Assembly: GCF_000276665.1 (NCBI RefSeq)
Contig: NW_004955402.1
Location: forward strand, 3,939,760 to 4,003,759
Direction: 5' to 3'
Source: Chinchilla lanigera
Taxonomy: Eukaryota; Chordata; Mammalia; Rodentia; Chinchillidae
DNA: 64,000 bases
Of this stretch, positions 47,198-59,309 are shown in pieces. Every line of letters starts with the position of its first letter. The first letter of the stretch is position 1. The notes under the pieces were generated by a model. The model saw only the letters and a list, made by a program, of their open reading frames with translations. It was not told the origin of the DNA and did not search any database. A program made the translations under genes and the position numbers.

Positions 47198-47283
47198 TTT
47201 TATTTTATTTTATTTTATTTTTTTGGTACCAGGGATCGAACCCAGGACCTTGTACTTGCCAACTGAGCTATATCCCCGGCTCC
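47198..47283 (-). mobile_element. ID SINE, antisense, internal deletion
   Basis: A TATTTTATTTTATTTTATTT tail on the left, then TTTGGTACCAGGGATCGAAC, and AACTGAGCTATATCCCCGGC at the right. About 15 bp between the B- and A-box regions are missing compared with the copies at 12991 and 16597. Confidence 0.88.
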
Positions 47284-47615
47284 ACTTCAGTCTTTTCAAG
47301 GTTATTTTTTCATTTCAAGTTCCTGTGGCTCAGATCACACACATCCCCCTAATTCTATGTCAGAGTGTCACAGGATCATGGGATCGAAGGGTGGGAAGGA
47401 GGTTATCAACACTACGACCAAAGGAAGTATTTATGTAGCATTTGTTTAAAAACTCTTCCGGATATTGGAAGACTTTCAATCCAACCTTGGTCCCTGCTGT
47501 GTCTGGTTTTAAAGGAGCTTGTACATATTCTGAGGTTTACGTACTTGGGGAGGAGCATGATATATTGATTGTATCATTATGTTTAGACTCATAACAGCAG
47601 CACATTGCTATGTTT

Positions 47616-47691
47616 CTTTTTTTTTTTTTTTTTTTTTTGGTACTGGGAATCCAACTCAGGACTTTGTGCTTGCCAGGCAGGCACTGTGCTG
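47616..47691 (-). mobile_element. ID SINE, antisense, 5'-truncated
   Basis: About 23 T, then GGTACTGGGAATCCAACTCA and CTTGCCAGGCAGGCACTGTG, where the match ends before the A box. Truncation at the RNA 5' end is a common outcome of retrotransposition. Confidence 0.85.
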
Positions 47692-47869
47692 TTTCTTATT
47701 TTAATCAGGTCTCCTGTAGCCTCATCCATCCACATACATGCTGTCCCAGGAGTCCACAGGCTGGCCCACCCACTAAATCTGGCCGTTGTGTTTTTTTATG
47801 GCACATAAACTAAAAAAATATTCTCAGTGGTATTTTTTGTTTTGTTTTAGTTTGTATTTTGTTTGGGGG

Positions 47870-47994
47870 TTTTTTATTTGAGACAAGGTTTCACTATGTA
47901 GCCCAGGGTGACCTCCACCGTGTGGTAATCCTCCCGCCTCAACCGCCCAACTGCTGGGATGACAGGCATGTGGTAGGCTACCATGCCCAGCTAG
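47870..47994 (-). mobile_element. B1 SINE, antisense
   Basis: TTTGAGACAAGGTTTCACTA, GTAGCCCAGGGTGACCTCCA and CTGCTGGGATGACAGGCATG are the antisense B1 blocks in order, ending CTACCATGCCCAGCTA. Confidence 0.93.
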
Positions 47995-48964
47995 TTTTTT
48001 AAAAAATATAACAAATACCGTTTTGTGAAACACAGCAATTATTTAAGATTCAAATCTCAATGTCCATAAATACAGTTTCATTGTCCAAAGCCACATGCAT
48101 CTGTTTACGCATCATCTCTGGTGGTTCTCACACAATCGTGGTTGAGTTGAGTCACTGTGACAAAGACTGTGTGGCCTGAAAAGCCTGAAATACTCACTTT
48201 CTGCCTGTGACTGAGGAGGCTGGACCTGTCTGCTCCGCGAACTTTTCCCTTGCAGACGACCCCGTGCACTGCCTCCGTCTGCCGGCCCCCCCCACCTTCT
48301 TACCTTAGAGCCTGACTGCAGCTCCTCATGCTCTGAGAAGCTTGGGCTGCTGTTACAGATCCACAGCGATCTTCCTCTCCTTAGTGCTGATAGAGCCACC
48401 ACACAGGCAGGCGTGCAACATGGGGCTCGAGGTGGTGGCCCCGTCGGCTGGTCCGGGGCATCCTGGTATTCATACCCTGCAAGGTGTTCTTTCTACCCAC
48501 ACCTGGAGCTGTGTCCGTGGCCAGAACTGATGAGCAGATGGCACTGTTTTCATTTCGGTCTCTTTCTTGCAATGCTGTGCCCAGATGCCCCAACTAAGGG
48601 AGCAACCGGGAGAAGCTGTGGGCAGCAGCATTTGTGCCCAGGCCCGGCTGTGGGTCCTCCAGCCTGGCCCAGAATGCCAAGGACCCTCACCAACTGCTCG
48701 ACTCTGTGACCTCTAGAAGAGGTCCAGGCTGGGGTCATTTGTTACACAGCAACAGGGACTGCTACAGAGTTCAGAAAACCTTGTGTCCTCCATCATGGGA
48801 CGGTGGTCACGCCTCCTCTGTAGGGACTCTTCCAGGGGATGCTTGAAACCATAGTGCCATGTCCTACGTGTGCTGTGTTGTTCCCTATATATACAAACCT
48901 ATGAGGAATTTTGATTTATAAATTAGACAAAATAAGAGATTAACAAAATAATCTGTGATAAAAT
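47995..48964. other. unique stretch
   Basis: No gene or repeat recognised. GC-richer in 48230-48720, with overlapping frames of 60-98 codons and no domain. Confidence 0.5.
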
Positions 48965-49192
48965 GGTATATTTTCAGTATTGAGGACTGAACTGAGCTGC
49001 ATCCTCAGCCCTTTTTTATTTTATTTTATTTTTCCTTATTTACTTTTTAAATTTTTTTGAAAAATTCAGAGACAGGGACTTGCTGCATTACTACATTCCC
49101 ACATTTGAGGCCTGGCTGGCCTCAAACTTACAATCTTCCTGCCGCCGTCTCCCAGAACACTGGGATTACAGACATGGACCACTATGCCGGGC
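48965..49192 (-). mobile_element. B1-dID composite SINE, antisense
   Basis: Reading the minus strand gives a B1 head (GCCCGGCATAGTGGTCCATG, then the CCAGTGTTCTGGGAGACGGC block), an A-rich linker, and then an ID-type end (GGGCTGAGGATGCAGCTCAG). This fused order, B1 followed by ID, is the B1-dID architecture known from several non-murid rodents. Confidence 0.75.
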
Positions 49193-50370
49193 AATAAAAG
49201 TTATTTAAAACTTGCGAATTACTTACTTCTCAGATTTTCCATCAGTATTTTAGGACAGCAGTCTGCCACGCATCACTGAAAGCTTGGAGAGCGAAATTGT
49301 GAAGGGAATGAAGGGAACTGAGGTAGTCTTCCCCCACTCCGATATGCAGCATGTTTCTAGTCTTACGTGTGATTTTCTTTTTTCCATGAAGGGTCCGCCT
49401 CATCTGGGGGACTTCAGAGTTGAACATTTTTTTTTCTTGACTTTGAACTTTAGTTTTTCCATTTGGCTTCGGCTGGCCAGGCTGGGACTTCAGGGCTTGG
49501 GCAGGCACCTTGGTTCTCTCTGCCAATTGATTCCAAGAGGAAGCAATTTTCTCTTGTTCATTTCAAGTGTCAAATCATTGATATTAAGGTCTCTCATTTA
49601 ATATTTAAATTCCTCAGGGGAAGAATGCTTGCTATGGCTTTCAAACACTCTTGCTGATAGTATCATTGTCTTCTTTTTATTTTCTCAGTGGAGGAGGGTA
49701 AGCGTATAAATGGAGTTAGAAACACAGAGGAAATTTAGAAATGGTGTACTAGGAGTTCCCAGTTTGGACGCTGGGAAGATGAGACCCCAGAGGTTGCCTG
49801 ATGTTCCCAAGGTCACTAAGCCTCCCTGGGTCCTTTGGTGCCATGAGGGATCACTTAAGTGGACCAAGGGTGCAAGAGGGGAATTGCAGCTGAACGAGGT
49901 TTCTTTCGGGGGAGATGCTAGAGTTTCTCTGTGTGTGCCCCAGTTCAATGGCAAGAGGCTGAATGCAGAGAACGTTGGGCCAGCGATAGGACTCACTGCT
50001 CGCTCCATGTTATTAGGTAACTTTTAGCGAAGACTCAAAACCTAATCAGAGAGCAGCTGCCACCGGAAGACGCAAGGATCTTTCTCTACTGAGAATTTGC
50101 TGTACACTGGAGTACACGGTTTTACATTTCCTTGGGTGCTACGCAAATATAAGCAAAAAGGTCTGATCAAGTCTTGGGGAAAAAAGTTCAAACCAGGCTG
50201 GCTGAGTGGCTAGGTCCAGCTGGAAGCATAGGTGGTTGGACATGAAGTAGGTGTCGGGGGAGAGGTCATGTTGGTGTTTTATTCCATGTATTTCCATATT
50301 TTTAAATCTTTCACCATTAGAATGTGTTTGAGCAGTTCTTGTGTAAGCTTTACCTTTATTATTGTCATTA
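49193..50370. other. mostly unique; MIR-like fragment near 49770-49830
   Basis: CCCCAGAGGTTGCCTGATGT and TCCCAAGGTCACTAAGCC near 49780-49820 look like an antisense MIR core. Frames of 94-107 codons at 49242-49601 and 49685-50027 occur on both strands without a recognised domain. Confidence 0.5.
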
Positions 50371-50416
50371 TTTTTCTGCAGTGCTCGGGATGGAACCTCG
50401 GGCCTCATGCACACTA
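50371..50416 (-). mobile_element. ID SINE fragment, antisense
   Basis: TTTTTCTGCAGTGCTCGGGA followed by TGGAACCTCGGGCCTCATGC matches the 3' half of an ID in reverse. Old and truncated. Confidence 0.6.
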
Positions 50417-51256
50417 GTGAAAGTCAAAGGCAATAGACTTCCTCACAGTAACCCTGAGAGGAGACCTGGGGTTAAATTATGACTTGAGTGGTTTGAATGA
50501 ACTATAGTGAAGAGATTCTTTGTGGTAGAGCTATTAGGAGCAGAAAGGAAATTTAGTACAGATTATCCAGGCAAACTGGAACTCTTTTCCCTTGGATATT
50601 TTATAAATGGAATTAAAAGGCACTCGTTTCTGACTAATTAGTTATCCTTCACCTTGGGGCTTGAATGAGTCAACATTTTCTCTATTTGGTTATACGGAAG
50701 AAAATAGATAACAGCTTTGGTACTTACACTCAATGTGCAATTATTAAAAAAAATACATCTGAAGCAATAAATGTGTGTTCCGGCCACCTCCACCCTGGAA
50801 AATGAGCCCGAGTTTAGTTGGAATATCTCTTATAAATGTTACCATTGTATGGCTTACTTATGGTTCAGCTGTCCATAGCTTTTAAATGTCTTTAAACTTA
50901 ACTCTATTTTCTACAATGGACATGCATTTTTGTATGATTACAAATAAAGATGCAAAACTTACCCAAAATAGGGGGAGGCAAATATCCTGGAAAATGTAAC
51001 ATAGTGAGATCTCACTGCTTTGGACTATGTGAGAGAAAAAACCAAAATGTTTTATTCTAAGTGATTTTAAAACCTTGAGGTAAGCATTATGCATAACATA
51101 AACTAGAATAAATGATAGTTGCTTTTAGGGAATGAATAAGAGTTAGCTGATACCAGAACTATGCCAGGCAAGCTTGTTATTTATAAATATTTTAAGCACT
51201 TTATCTTGATTAAGCTATATTAAAGAAGACCAGCTTGTTTAAGGAAACCGTCCATA
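50417..51256. other. unique AT-rich stretch
   Basis: No gene or repeat recognised with confidence. A weak antisense MIR-like piece may lie at about 51125-51210. Confidence 0.45.
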
Positions 51257-51324
51257 CTTAATCAGAGCGTTCTGATGGTGGAATATGGACCTTAATCAGA
51301 GCATTCCAACAGTGGAATATGGAC
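51257..51324 (+). repeat. 34-bp tandem duplication
   Basis: CTTAATCAGAGCGTTCTGAT and the rest of the unit at 51257-51290 is repeated at 51291-51324 with five differences, all transitions. Each unit ends GGAATATGGAC, and GTCCATA just left of the first unit forms an inverted pair with TATGGAC. Confidence 0.9.
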
Positions 51325-52240
51325 TACTGCGGTTCTGCATGCTTGCATTCTCTCCCCTGTGAAGTCACGATCTCTGTGTCTGATTCCTGCAGGAAGGGAG
51401 GCCAAGATGGAGAGAGAAGAGCTAGCATCACGCATCACCTACATACCGAGAGCAGCAGCCCCAAACACCACAATTAAGTAGCAAGGCAGCTTCACACATG
51501 AGGAATCATCCAGCATAGGTGATTTGCTTTAAAATCCATCCCTGAAGGAGTATATTTATCACTCTCAAATGCGTATGTACTGGTCAAGAAAAAGAAATCA
51601 AGGTAGAGAACATTTAAGTTAATCCAAGTGTCATATTGAAATCCTGCTTTATAAGAAATATTAGAAGTTATTTAAAAATAATAAAAAAAAACCTATATTT
51701 GAGATCTTTTTAATTCCTTTATGAACTGTGATTTTTAGATGTGACATTAACTACCCTGCTTAATTTGCTGTAGTTTATTTTAAACTTTTAATTAAGTGGC
51801 TATATTAATGTTTAAGGATTAATGTACGCTATAAGTGAGAGGGTTACAAATATTTAAAAGTTATTTTTAACCTTTTATACTTTTACATGTTTTTGGTTTA
51901 AAGTAGTAAACATTACCTTTATAATAAGAAAGAAACTCCATGTTGTAAGCAAAGAAAAGAACTGTTATTTCAGAACCTTTGTCCACTCAGGGAAGGGAGG
52001 CTCACTTGCTCTGCACCCTGAAATTCTATCTCCAGAAGCAGGACTGGAGGAGGATCCTGTCCAGCCTTCTCCCTGCGGTCATGAGGTAACAAGACCGGTG
52101 GGGAAGGCTCTGGGAAAGAGTGAACCCCTCCTCTCTTTAGGTTGTGCCTGGGGAAGCCAAAGGCCACTCACAGTTTCTCAAAGACTGCATGAGCTAGGAA
52201 AAGGGAAGGGCTGCTCAGGTGTGGCTGCAGCTCTGGCTGC
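51325..52240. other. unique AT-rich stretch
   Basis: No gene or repeat recognised. Confidence 0.5.
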
Positions 52241-52322
52241 CTCCTCTTCCTTCTCTTTTCTCCCTCTCCTACCACTTGCTTCCTTCCTCCTGCTCTACTT
52301 CTTCCTTTTCTTGTTCTTCTTC
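52241..52322 (+). repeat. polypyrimidine tract
   Basis: About 80 bp rich in CCTCTTCCTTCTC-type sequence, ending just before the ATCC array. Confidence 0.8.
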
Positions 52323-52373
52323 ATAAGGAAATGATACAATTTTAACTATTCCATTGGAAAGACATTGTAAGCA

Positions 52374-52815
52374 AAAAATTTCTGTCCATCCAACCATCAT
52401 CCTTCCATCCTCCCATCCATTCTTCATCCATCTATCATTCCATTCATCCACCCACTCATCATCCACCCATCCCTCATCCATCCATCCATCCTTCATCCAT
52501 CTACCATCTGTCCCTCCATTCATCCACCCATCCGTTCTTCACCCACCTGCCATCTATCCCTCCACCCATCCACCTGCCATCTATCCCTCCATCCATCCAC
52601 CTGCCCATCATTCATCTATCCATCCATCCATTCACCCACCCATCCATCTGCCATCTGTCCCTCCATCCATCCACCCATCATCCTTCTATCCCTCATCTAT
52701 CCATCCACCCACCCATCCATCTACCATCCTTCCATCCATCCATCTGCCCACCATCCATCCATCCATTCATCCATCCATCCATCCACACATCCATCCACCC
52801 ACCAGCCATCTGTAT
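52374..52815 (+). repeat. (ATCC)n-type tetranucleotide array with higher-order structure
   Basis: About 440 bp of CATC/ATCC units with interruptions. A longer unit containing CCACCTGCCATCTATCCCTC recurs at about 52543, 52571 and, diverged, near 52650. The 181-codon frame rich in HPSI repeats is only a translation of this array. Confidence 0.95.
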
Positions 52816-53635
52816 TGGTTACATCCACGGAGGAAAACTGTGTGGCTAGAAAGGAGAGTTAATGTCTGCCATGATAGCCTTTTCTACCTTTTGTTCTAAC
52901 ATAAATATGTAATGCTAATTATAAAAATAATTAACTAAAGGAATGGTATAAGCAGAAAAAAAAAAACTTTTCACAGAATATCAGCAACATAAGAAAATCA
53001 ACGAAGATAAAATTATAAGCACTGAAGAGTATTATATCACAATGTAATTATCTTCTGATAAGGAGATTAGTGTGATTTTTCTTTTTTCCCTTTTGCTTAG
53101 TTGAAATTTATATATGCTTTCTGAAAAATGAGCTTTTCTGCGTGTATCATTAAAATAAAAATAAGGGGAGGAGAGTCCAGTAGGAGAGGCAGAGGGTCGC
53201 TGGGAGCCTTTCCTTCCCGCGCTCCTGCCAACCCGTGCATCTGTGGCCCCGGCGCTGTGAGGAGCAGGTCTGCCCAGCACAGGGCAGGTGGGGGACGACA
53301 GGCTCCTGCCCTGTCATGGAGCAGGGGATGGACAGGAAGTGAGGCCCTCGAGCCTCACCGACGTCTGCCCGTGCCCACGTTCAGATAGCAAACACGAGAC
53401 AGAAGACTCAGGGCCACCAACACTCAGGCCACAGCGCTGGCAGCTCCACACTCCCATCTCCATCCCAGCCTCTTCCCTTGCTGCGGGTGCCATGCCCACC
53501 CTCGCACCTGCCTCTCTGCCTGCACGTTAGCAGGTGTCTTCACCGTCACAGGCCAGGTCTGCCTCCAGCAGAGTACAGTAATCCGCAGCTCAGCTTTCAA
53601 GGTGCTCAGCGGACTTGTGGTTACTTTTGATACCT
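52816..53635. other. unique stretch
   Basis: No gene or repeat recognised. AT-rich to about 53160, then GC-rich with overlapping 60-86 codon frames. Confidence 0.45.
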
Positions 53636-53639
53636 CTCT

Positions 53640-54430
53640 CCCTCTCAGCTGTCAGGTAAAACCACGGATGAACCCTGCCAGCTTTACCTCCAAAGCATGC
53701 TTCAGAGCCAACCATCCCCACCACATTCCCAGTCACCGCTGTTGTCCGAGCTGCGCCATTTCTTGCCCCGGCTCCTTTACACATTTCTCTGGTCCCCACG
53801 CTCCCACCCTTCCTCCTCTGTGGCCTCACAACAGGGCTGGGATGACTATTTTCAAGCAGCAGTTGGGTCATCAGACTTCTGGGCTTAGACTTCTCCTGAA
53901 GCTCTGCCCCCTCAGAACCTAGGGCTGGCTTTTCTGTGGTGCACAAGCATCAGTGCCATCGGCCTGGCCTGGTTTCCCCCACCCACTGTGGGCACCCCAG
54001 CTCTTTCTCCTCCACCCTGGTGGTTCCTGGTTGGCAGGGGATGCTTAGGGTGCATTCTGCCTCCTGCATCCCTAGGGATGAGCATCCTTCCCTCCAGCGG
54101 CTCAAACACTTCTCGTCCTCATTTACTCAGACTGCTGTCCTGTACCCTGGCCAGTGCGGCCTTCTGCTTGCTCTGACCCCAGTGCACTGCCATCCCCAAC
54201 TGCTGACTTCTTACCCCGTACTCTGTTCTCGTTTCTTTGCCTGATGTATATCTGGCATTGAACTTGCTTCTTGTTGTCTCACGTACCAGCAGTTAAGGTC
54301 CATGGGAGCAGAGACTGCTATATCCCAGAAGCCAAGCACCATTCTGCTGTGCGGTTGGTTCTTAACGTATCCTCCCTCAGGGAATGAATGGATGCACGGG
54401 TGAGTGAGCAATTGACAGTCACCCTTCTCT
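53640..54430 (+). repeat. L2 LINE 3' part
   Basis: The right end (GTTAAGGTCCATGGGAGCAG, CCAAGCACCATTCTGCTGTG, then a TAAT-type tail replaced by GGGAATGAATGGATG) matches the L2 3' end in sense. The CT-rich stretch upstream with CCCCACCCTTCC-type sequence fits decayed L2 coding sequence. Boundaries uncertain. Confidence 0.6.
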
Positions 54431-54449
54431 CTGCACTTTCTCGGCTCCC

Positions 54450-54818
54450 ACAATTTAACTGTTCCTTATCTGAAATGCTTGGGACCAGATGTGCTCTGAA
54501 TTTCAGACTTTATTCAGATTTCAGAATATTTACATGCGCACCATAAGATACCTTGGAGATGGAACCTGGCAAGTGCAAGGTCCTGAGTTTGACTTTTGGT
54601 ACCAAAAAAACCCCAAAACATTGATGTTTCCTATGCACCATGTGGAAGGTGATTTTATACATTATTATTTTTGTACATTTTTTATACATTATTTAATGTA
54701 CTACATTTATCACATGAAGTCAGATATGGCACTTTCCACTTGTAATGTCTCTTTCTTACTCAAAAATTTTGGAGTTTGGAGCATTTAGGATTTTAGACTT
54801 GGGGATTAGGGATGCCCA
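54450..54818 (+). mobile_element. ancient pogo/Tigger-like DNA transposon
   Basis: The ends are imperfect inverted repeats: CTGTTCCTTATCTGAAATGC on the left and TTTTGGAGTTTGGAGCATTT followed by GGGGATTAGGGATGCCCAGC on the right. The middle carries no coding potential. The family name is uncertain. Confidence 0.6.
54563..54618 (+). mobile_element. ID SINE fragment inside the DNA transposon
   Basis: AACCTGGCAAGTGCAAGGTC, CTGAGTTTGACTTTTGGTAC and CAAAAAAACCCCAAAA follow the 3' two thirds of an ID. It is 5'-truncated. Confidence 0.75.
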
Positions 54819-55835
54819 GCCCACAGCATCTGAAGAGATCTCACAATGTCTTTCTTGCTTCTCCCTTCCTTCCTTTCATTACCACAGTGCCAGCTACCCT
54901 CCACCTGCACAGAGGTCTCCAGCCTCCTGCTCCTCCTCACTCCGCTTCTCCTGTCCACCCTGAACCCTGAGCCAGTTAGTATTCCGAAAACCACTTCCAC
55001 CTACCGCGGACACAGGGGCATATTTAGACTTGCTCCCCATCTAGGATGTCGTCCAGTACTTGAAATGCCAACTTATTCCCTGTTGCCTTTTATATAAGCA
55101 CAAACTCTTTCCCTTGCTATTCCATGGACTTCACATTATGGTGTTAAAATATTTTTACACTTTATTTCCAATTATTTTCCTAAATAAACCTCCTCCCACC
55201 GTCTCTGGACCTTTGGGGACCACTCTTAATTAGTTCTATTTGCATTCTTGCCCCAGGTTCTCCAGATTTGGCTTCAGTGATGCGGGTTAGCCCAGCTCAG
55301 GGAACCCTCCTCTGCATTGGGCCCCTTCTTTTCTGTGTGATTCACTTTTCATCTACTAATGTGATTCAGCCACGAGAAATATTTCTCCTGTATTTGAAAA
55401 AAAAAAACTATTACTTAGCTTTTCCAAAGCTAATTACCTTTGGATTTGCTTTTGTTTTGTTCCTCCCTGCGTGTGATAAATGGAGTAGCCAATCATTAAG
55501 CTATCCATTATGAATAAGACTCTCAGGATAGACTAGGCTATCCTGCAGCCACCACGAAAATCCTAGTTCTCTGGCTGAGAAGAGCAAAGGTTTCCTTCTC
55601 ATTTGTGCTACTTACTCTGTGCAGAAAGGGAGAGTTTGCTCCTTCATCATTTTTTGAGACCCTGGCCAACAGATGCTGCTGTAGGGGACCGTGGTCAGCG
55701 CAGTGGGCGAGGTGAGAGTGTGGAGTGTTAACTGTGGGTCTTAAATACTTTAGATCTGATGTGACGCTCATTTCTCTTTCACCCAAGGAACTCACATGGC
55801 CCCACATAAATGCAATGGGGCCATGAAATAGCAGC
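54819..55835. other. unique stretch
   Basis: No gene or repeat recognised with confidence. Short CT-rich part at 54855-54960. Confidence 0.45.
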
Positions 55836-55839
55836 TCAC

Positions 55840-56720
55840 AGCTATCAGCGGAATACTCACATCATGAATAACACAGTGGATGTTTACACAAATTGGTCTG
55901 TGCTACATCGGGTGGACTGGCAAAGAGGTATATTTTAAGTTAGCAGCTGATCATGGCACGCAACTGAGAGATGTTGCAATAAACTATTTGTATAGTAGGG
56001 ATAAGTGTCTTCTGACTGTGATTTAATTTCAGGTGAAAGCCCAATTCAATGCCAAACCATAAAGAGCTCATTTTTACGCCTTCAAGTTAATAATCAATTG
56101 GTGTTGATTCTTCTGTACACAAAGCCACTATTTTAAACACTTATCTGCAAAGTCTTCAAAGATTTTCATGCATCCCAAGGTGACTGTGGAAATCATCTCC
56201 TTACTTAATATTTGGCTGATGCACTGTTAGAAGGAAATGTCACTTTCTTAGCATCTTTTGTTGGCTATTGAATGGGGAATTGTAACACTTGGTATGTCAC
56301 TCAATCTCTGCCGAAGGATTCTTAGGTCAGGAGTGGACTTTCCAGGCTCGCTGCTGAAGTGACAAGATCTATAATCAGCTAATGAAATGTTTTCATGAAT
56401 CATGACAAGGGTATTTCACACAAATGTAACTGCAATAAGACAGCCTATTCTGGCTTGAAAAGATAAAGTGGTGAGCAAACCTATTATGCAATAAAGAATA
56501 GTTTCATGTTCATTATGTTCCAACCATGCTTGATGGGCTTGCTTTTGGGTGAGTCAAATTAGAGAAACAGCTAGGTTACTTATTGGGTTGTAGATTTATG
56601 GGCCATAAGTCAGGCTTTTATCAGGTGTCACTAAAGTTCTCTTGCTATTCTTTACTATATGTCAAAGAGTGTTCCTCTTGCCCTTTAAGGCTGGGATTTT
56701 CTAATTGTGACTTTTGAAAT
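55840..56720. other. repeat-free AT-rich block, candidate conserved non-coding DNA
   Basis: About 880 bp with no recognisable repeat, few long frames and a density of homeodomain- and forkhead-type sites: TGTTTACACA near 55884, TTTAATTT near 56022, AATCAGCTAATGAAATG near 56374. This is a composition and motif argument only. Confidence 0.3.
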
Positions 56721-59305
56721 ACTTTCCCCCATCATGTGAAGTAAAGTTCGAAAAGGAACCTTGGTAACTGCATGTTTCGTAGATACCTGTAGCATCCAAC
56801 ACTCTTTGTCTTCCTCCCTTCCCCAGACTTCCACTGCCTCCTTTTTTAGTTTGGGTGCAATGCTTATACCAGTAGGCCTGGTGTGAGCATTCAGGAAGCA
56901 CGAGGTGTCATAGATATTATTACCATTGGTTCATAAGAGCGTTCACCCTGTTTGTTAATTAGCGGTTTGTTTTTACATTAAGAGCACACCCCACTGCCTT
57001 TCCTGCTTCACTATTACAGGTAAATATTTCAGTTGGTTAAGCATCTCTCTCTGCACATGCAGATTTTCTTACAAAATGTATGTAGATATCTCTGATTTTC
57101 ATCAATAGCATTTAAACTCTCATTCTACATCCTGCCATGTGCCTTAGGTCCATAGTACATTGAAATGAGGCATTTGCTGGTTCTGATTATTAACTTTTTT
57201 TAGGTTCTGATATTGCATAGCATCCTTGCCCAGTGATGGAGTCTGGGGTCCACTGCCACCACAACCAACACCCCAGTGAATGCTCTCGTCTGTGTCTCCT
57301 GCTGGGCATGCCTGAGAATTTCCTCAGCATTTGTACCGAGCTGGATGAAATCAGTTGCATAAAATTTAGCTGTGTCCTGTTACTTGCTGAAACATCTGTC
57401 CGGCATCATGTACCATATGCTATGCCTCCTTATCCCATGAATGCTGCTGGAGCCAGCTATGAGCAGGGCTTGGTGTTCTGGCCTGGCCTCAGTTGGTTTG
57501 ATTGGGGACTGACATGGGCACCCAGCTGGGCCCTCCGGGTCAACCCAGGTGTGAGGGTGCAGTGAAAGGGGACTAAGTCGAGGTAAGAGAGCTTCTGTGT
57601 AATCAGAGAGATGAGACACAAGCCCAGCTGTCTGAGAGAAGACCCTTGTGGGAGTGAAGAGGAGTCGACACATGATAGGTGGGGGGAGCCCGGCCTCAGT
57701 GGGTTCCTAGCTTTGGGGGTACAGACAGGCCACCCCCCTCTAAGAAGCCTCCTGTGGCTTAGCAGTCGGCTCCAGAGCCGTGCAGAGAGCAATGATCCAG
57801 TTTCAGCAAAACATCATCATCTCTCACATTAAATTAATGATGTTAATTTGAATATTATTGCCTTTGTAGTTCTGCTTGTAATTAATTTGTAAATTTGTTT
57901 TGGTTTTATAACTGTAAATGAGCCATGATCATAAGGAGTTTATACCTAATTTTATGTTTTTTTATATTTGAGTCCGAATGTAATAGAAATATTTAAAATC
58001 AACCCCAAGGGGGGTCCCTTTGGTGCTACATAGTGTCTGTATTTCCCAGCTCAGGTTGAAACAGTTGAATTATGTCTGCTGTCATGGTGCTGGCTTTGGG
58101 CCTGCACTGGGCACACACATGTGTCGTCCCTGTCTGGTATCTCCCTTGCAGCCCTTGGCCATCTTTAATTCCAAGCCTGCGTCCAACAGATTGCTTCCTT
58201 TCCAGCCCCGCGCCTTTGGCAGGCTGGAGAAGAAAGCTGTGGCCAATACTCTCAGTCGTAGGCAACCAGAGTCAGTCCGGCTGTCCTAAGTGGAGAAGTA
58301 CTACCCAGTGGCCGTGGTTTTGGGTGGCAACTGGGTTCACCGTACAGAGGTCACAAGGAAATGGTGGCTGGACCACAGGAAAGATGGCAGCACAGCTCCT
58401 GTGATCCATTTCTGCCCCTGATCGCTGCCCAGCGTCTGCCCTGGAGGCAGCGACAGATGCTTCCTTGGTGCCAAGGATGCCCTGGATCCCAGAGCTGCCG
58501 CCTCAGCCCAGCTCTCTACCGGAAGTGACTGCCGCAGTTGCCTGTCCAGGTTCCCATCCTCTGTCTGAAGTGGACTGTGTGAGCCTGGCCACTCCCCAGT
58601 TCCCTACCCACGCCCCAGCTGCAAGGAAGGCTGGGAGTGCAAGCATTTGCTGCTCGCAGGTCTATTTTCCCAGGTCAGCTCTGCTTCCCACCAGGCTGAT
58701 TATGTAAGCAACACTCCAAACACAGAATGAGGCTCAGATGCCAAGTGGGGTGAGGGGAGAAGGAACTTGTACTGTCCCTACCTTTATGTCTTTATCCAGC
58801 TAATTGCTAAAAATGTAGACTACGACTGGGATGAGGACAGCCGGAGTCTGCAGAGTCCTTCCTGCTGCTTCTCTGCCCGTGTGTATGCCTGGTAAGACAA
58901 GTGCCACAGGGCGGAACCAGGCAGCATCAACATGTGTCCCTGCCTCCTCCCTGAGTCCACATTCATGAGGGGAGGACAGGAGAGGAGGGAGGAGGAGAGT
59001 CACGTTAATTCTTGTTTCCTTTGTGTTCTTTCATCTGGCTTGATGCGTTTCCAGCATCATGTAAATCAATGGATGTTTTCATTACTGCAATAAAATTTGC
59101 CTTTGTACCTGGTTCCCCAAGGAGTCAGAACATAAACACAGCTCCCTGGATTCACACTTCACCACATTCAGCTGCAGTCTTTGTTAAGACTCTGTTTGAT
59201 CATTTTTGCGTTTGATCTGCCTGTTTGCTTGGAAAGCACCATCCCAGTCGATGCTTCTACCACCGAGCCCAGAGGAGCCTTCTCAGGACGCACACCGGGT
59301 GCATT
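56721..59305. other. unique stretch
   Basis: No gene recognised. Frames of 110-111 codons at 57233-57565, 57457-57792 and 58072-58404 overlap on both strands and lack domains. AT-rich in 57830-58000. Confidence 0.45.
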
Positions 59306-59309
59306 GTTA

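Noticed and set aside
49242..49526. 94-codon lysine/glutamine-rich frame, minus strand, looks like a small basic protein pseudogene
   Set aside because: The frame begins at a non-ATG codon, no parent gene was recognised, and there is no A tail or target duplication. A protein search could reopen this.
52354..52899. 181-codon frame with HPSI repeats
   Set aside because: It is the translation of the ATCC tetranucleotide array, so not a gene.
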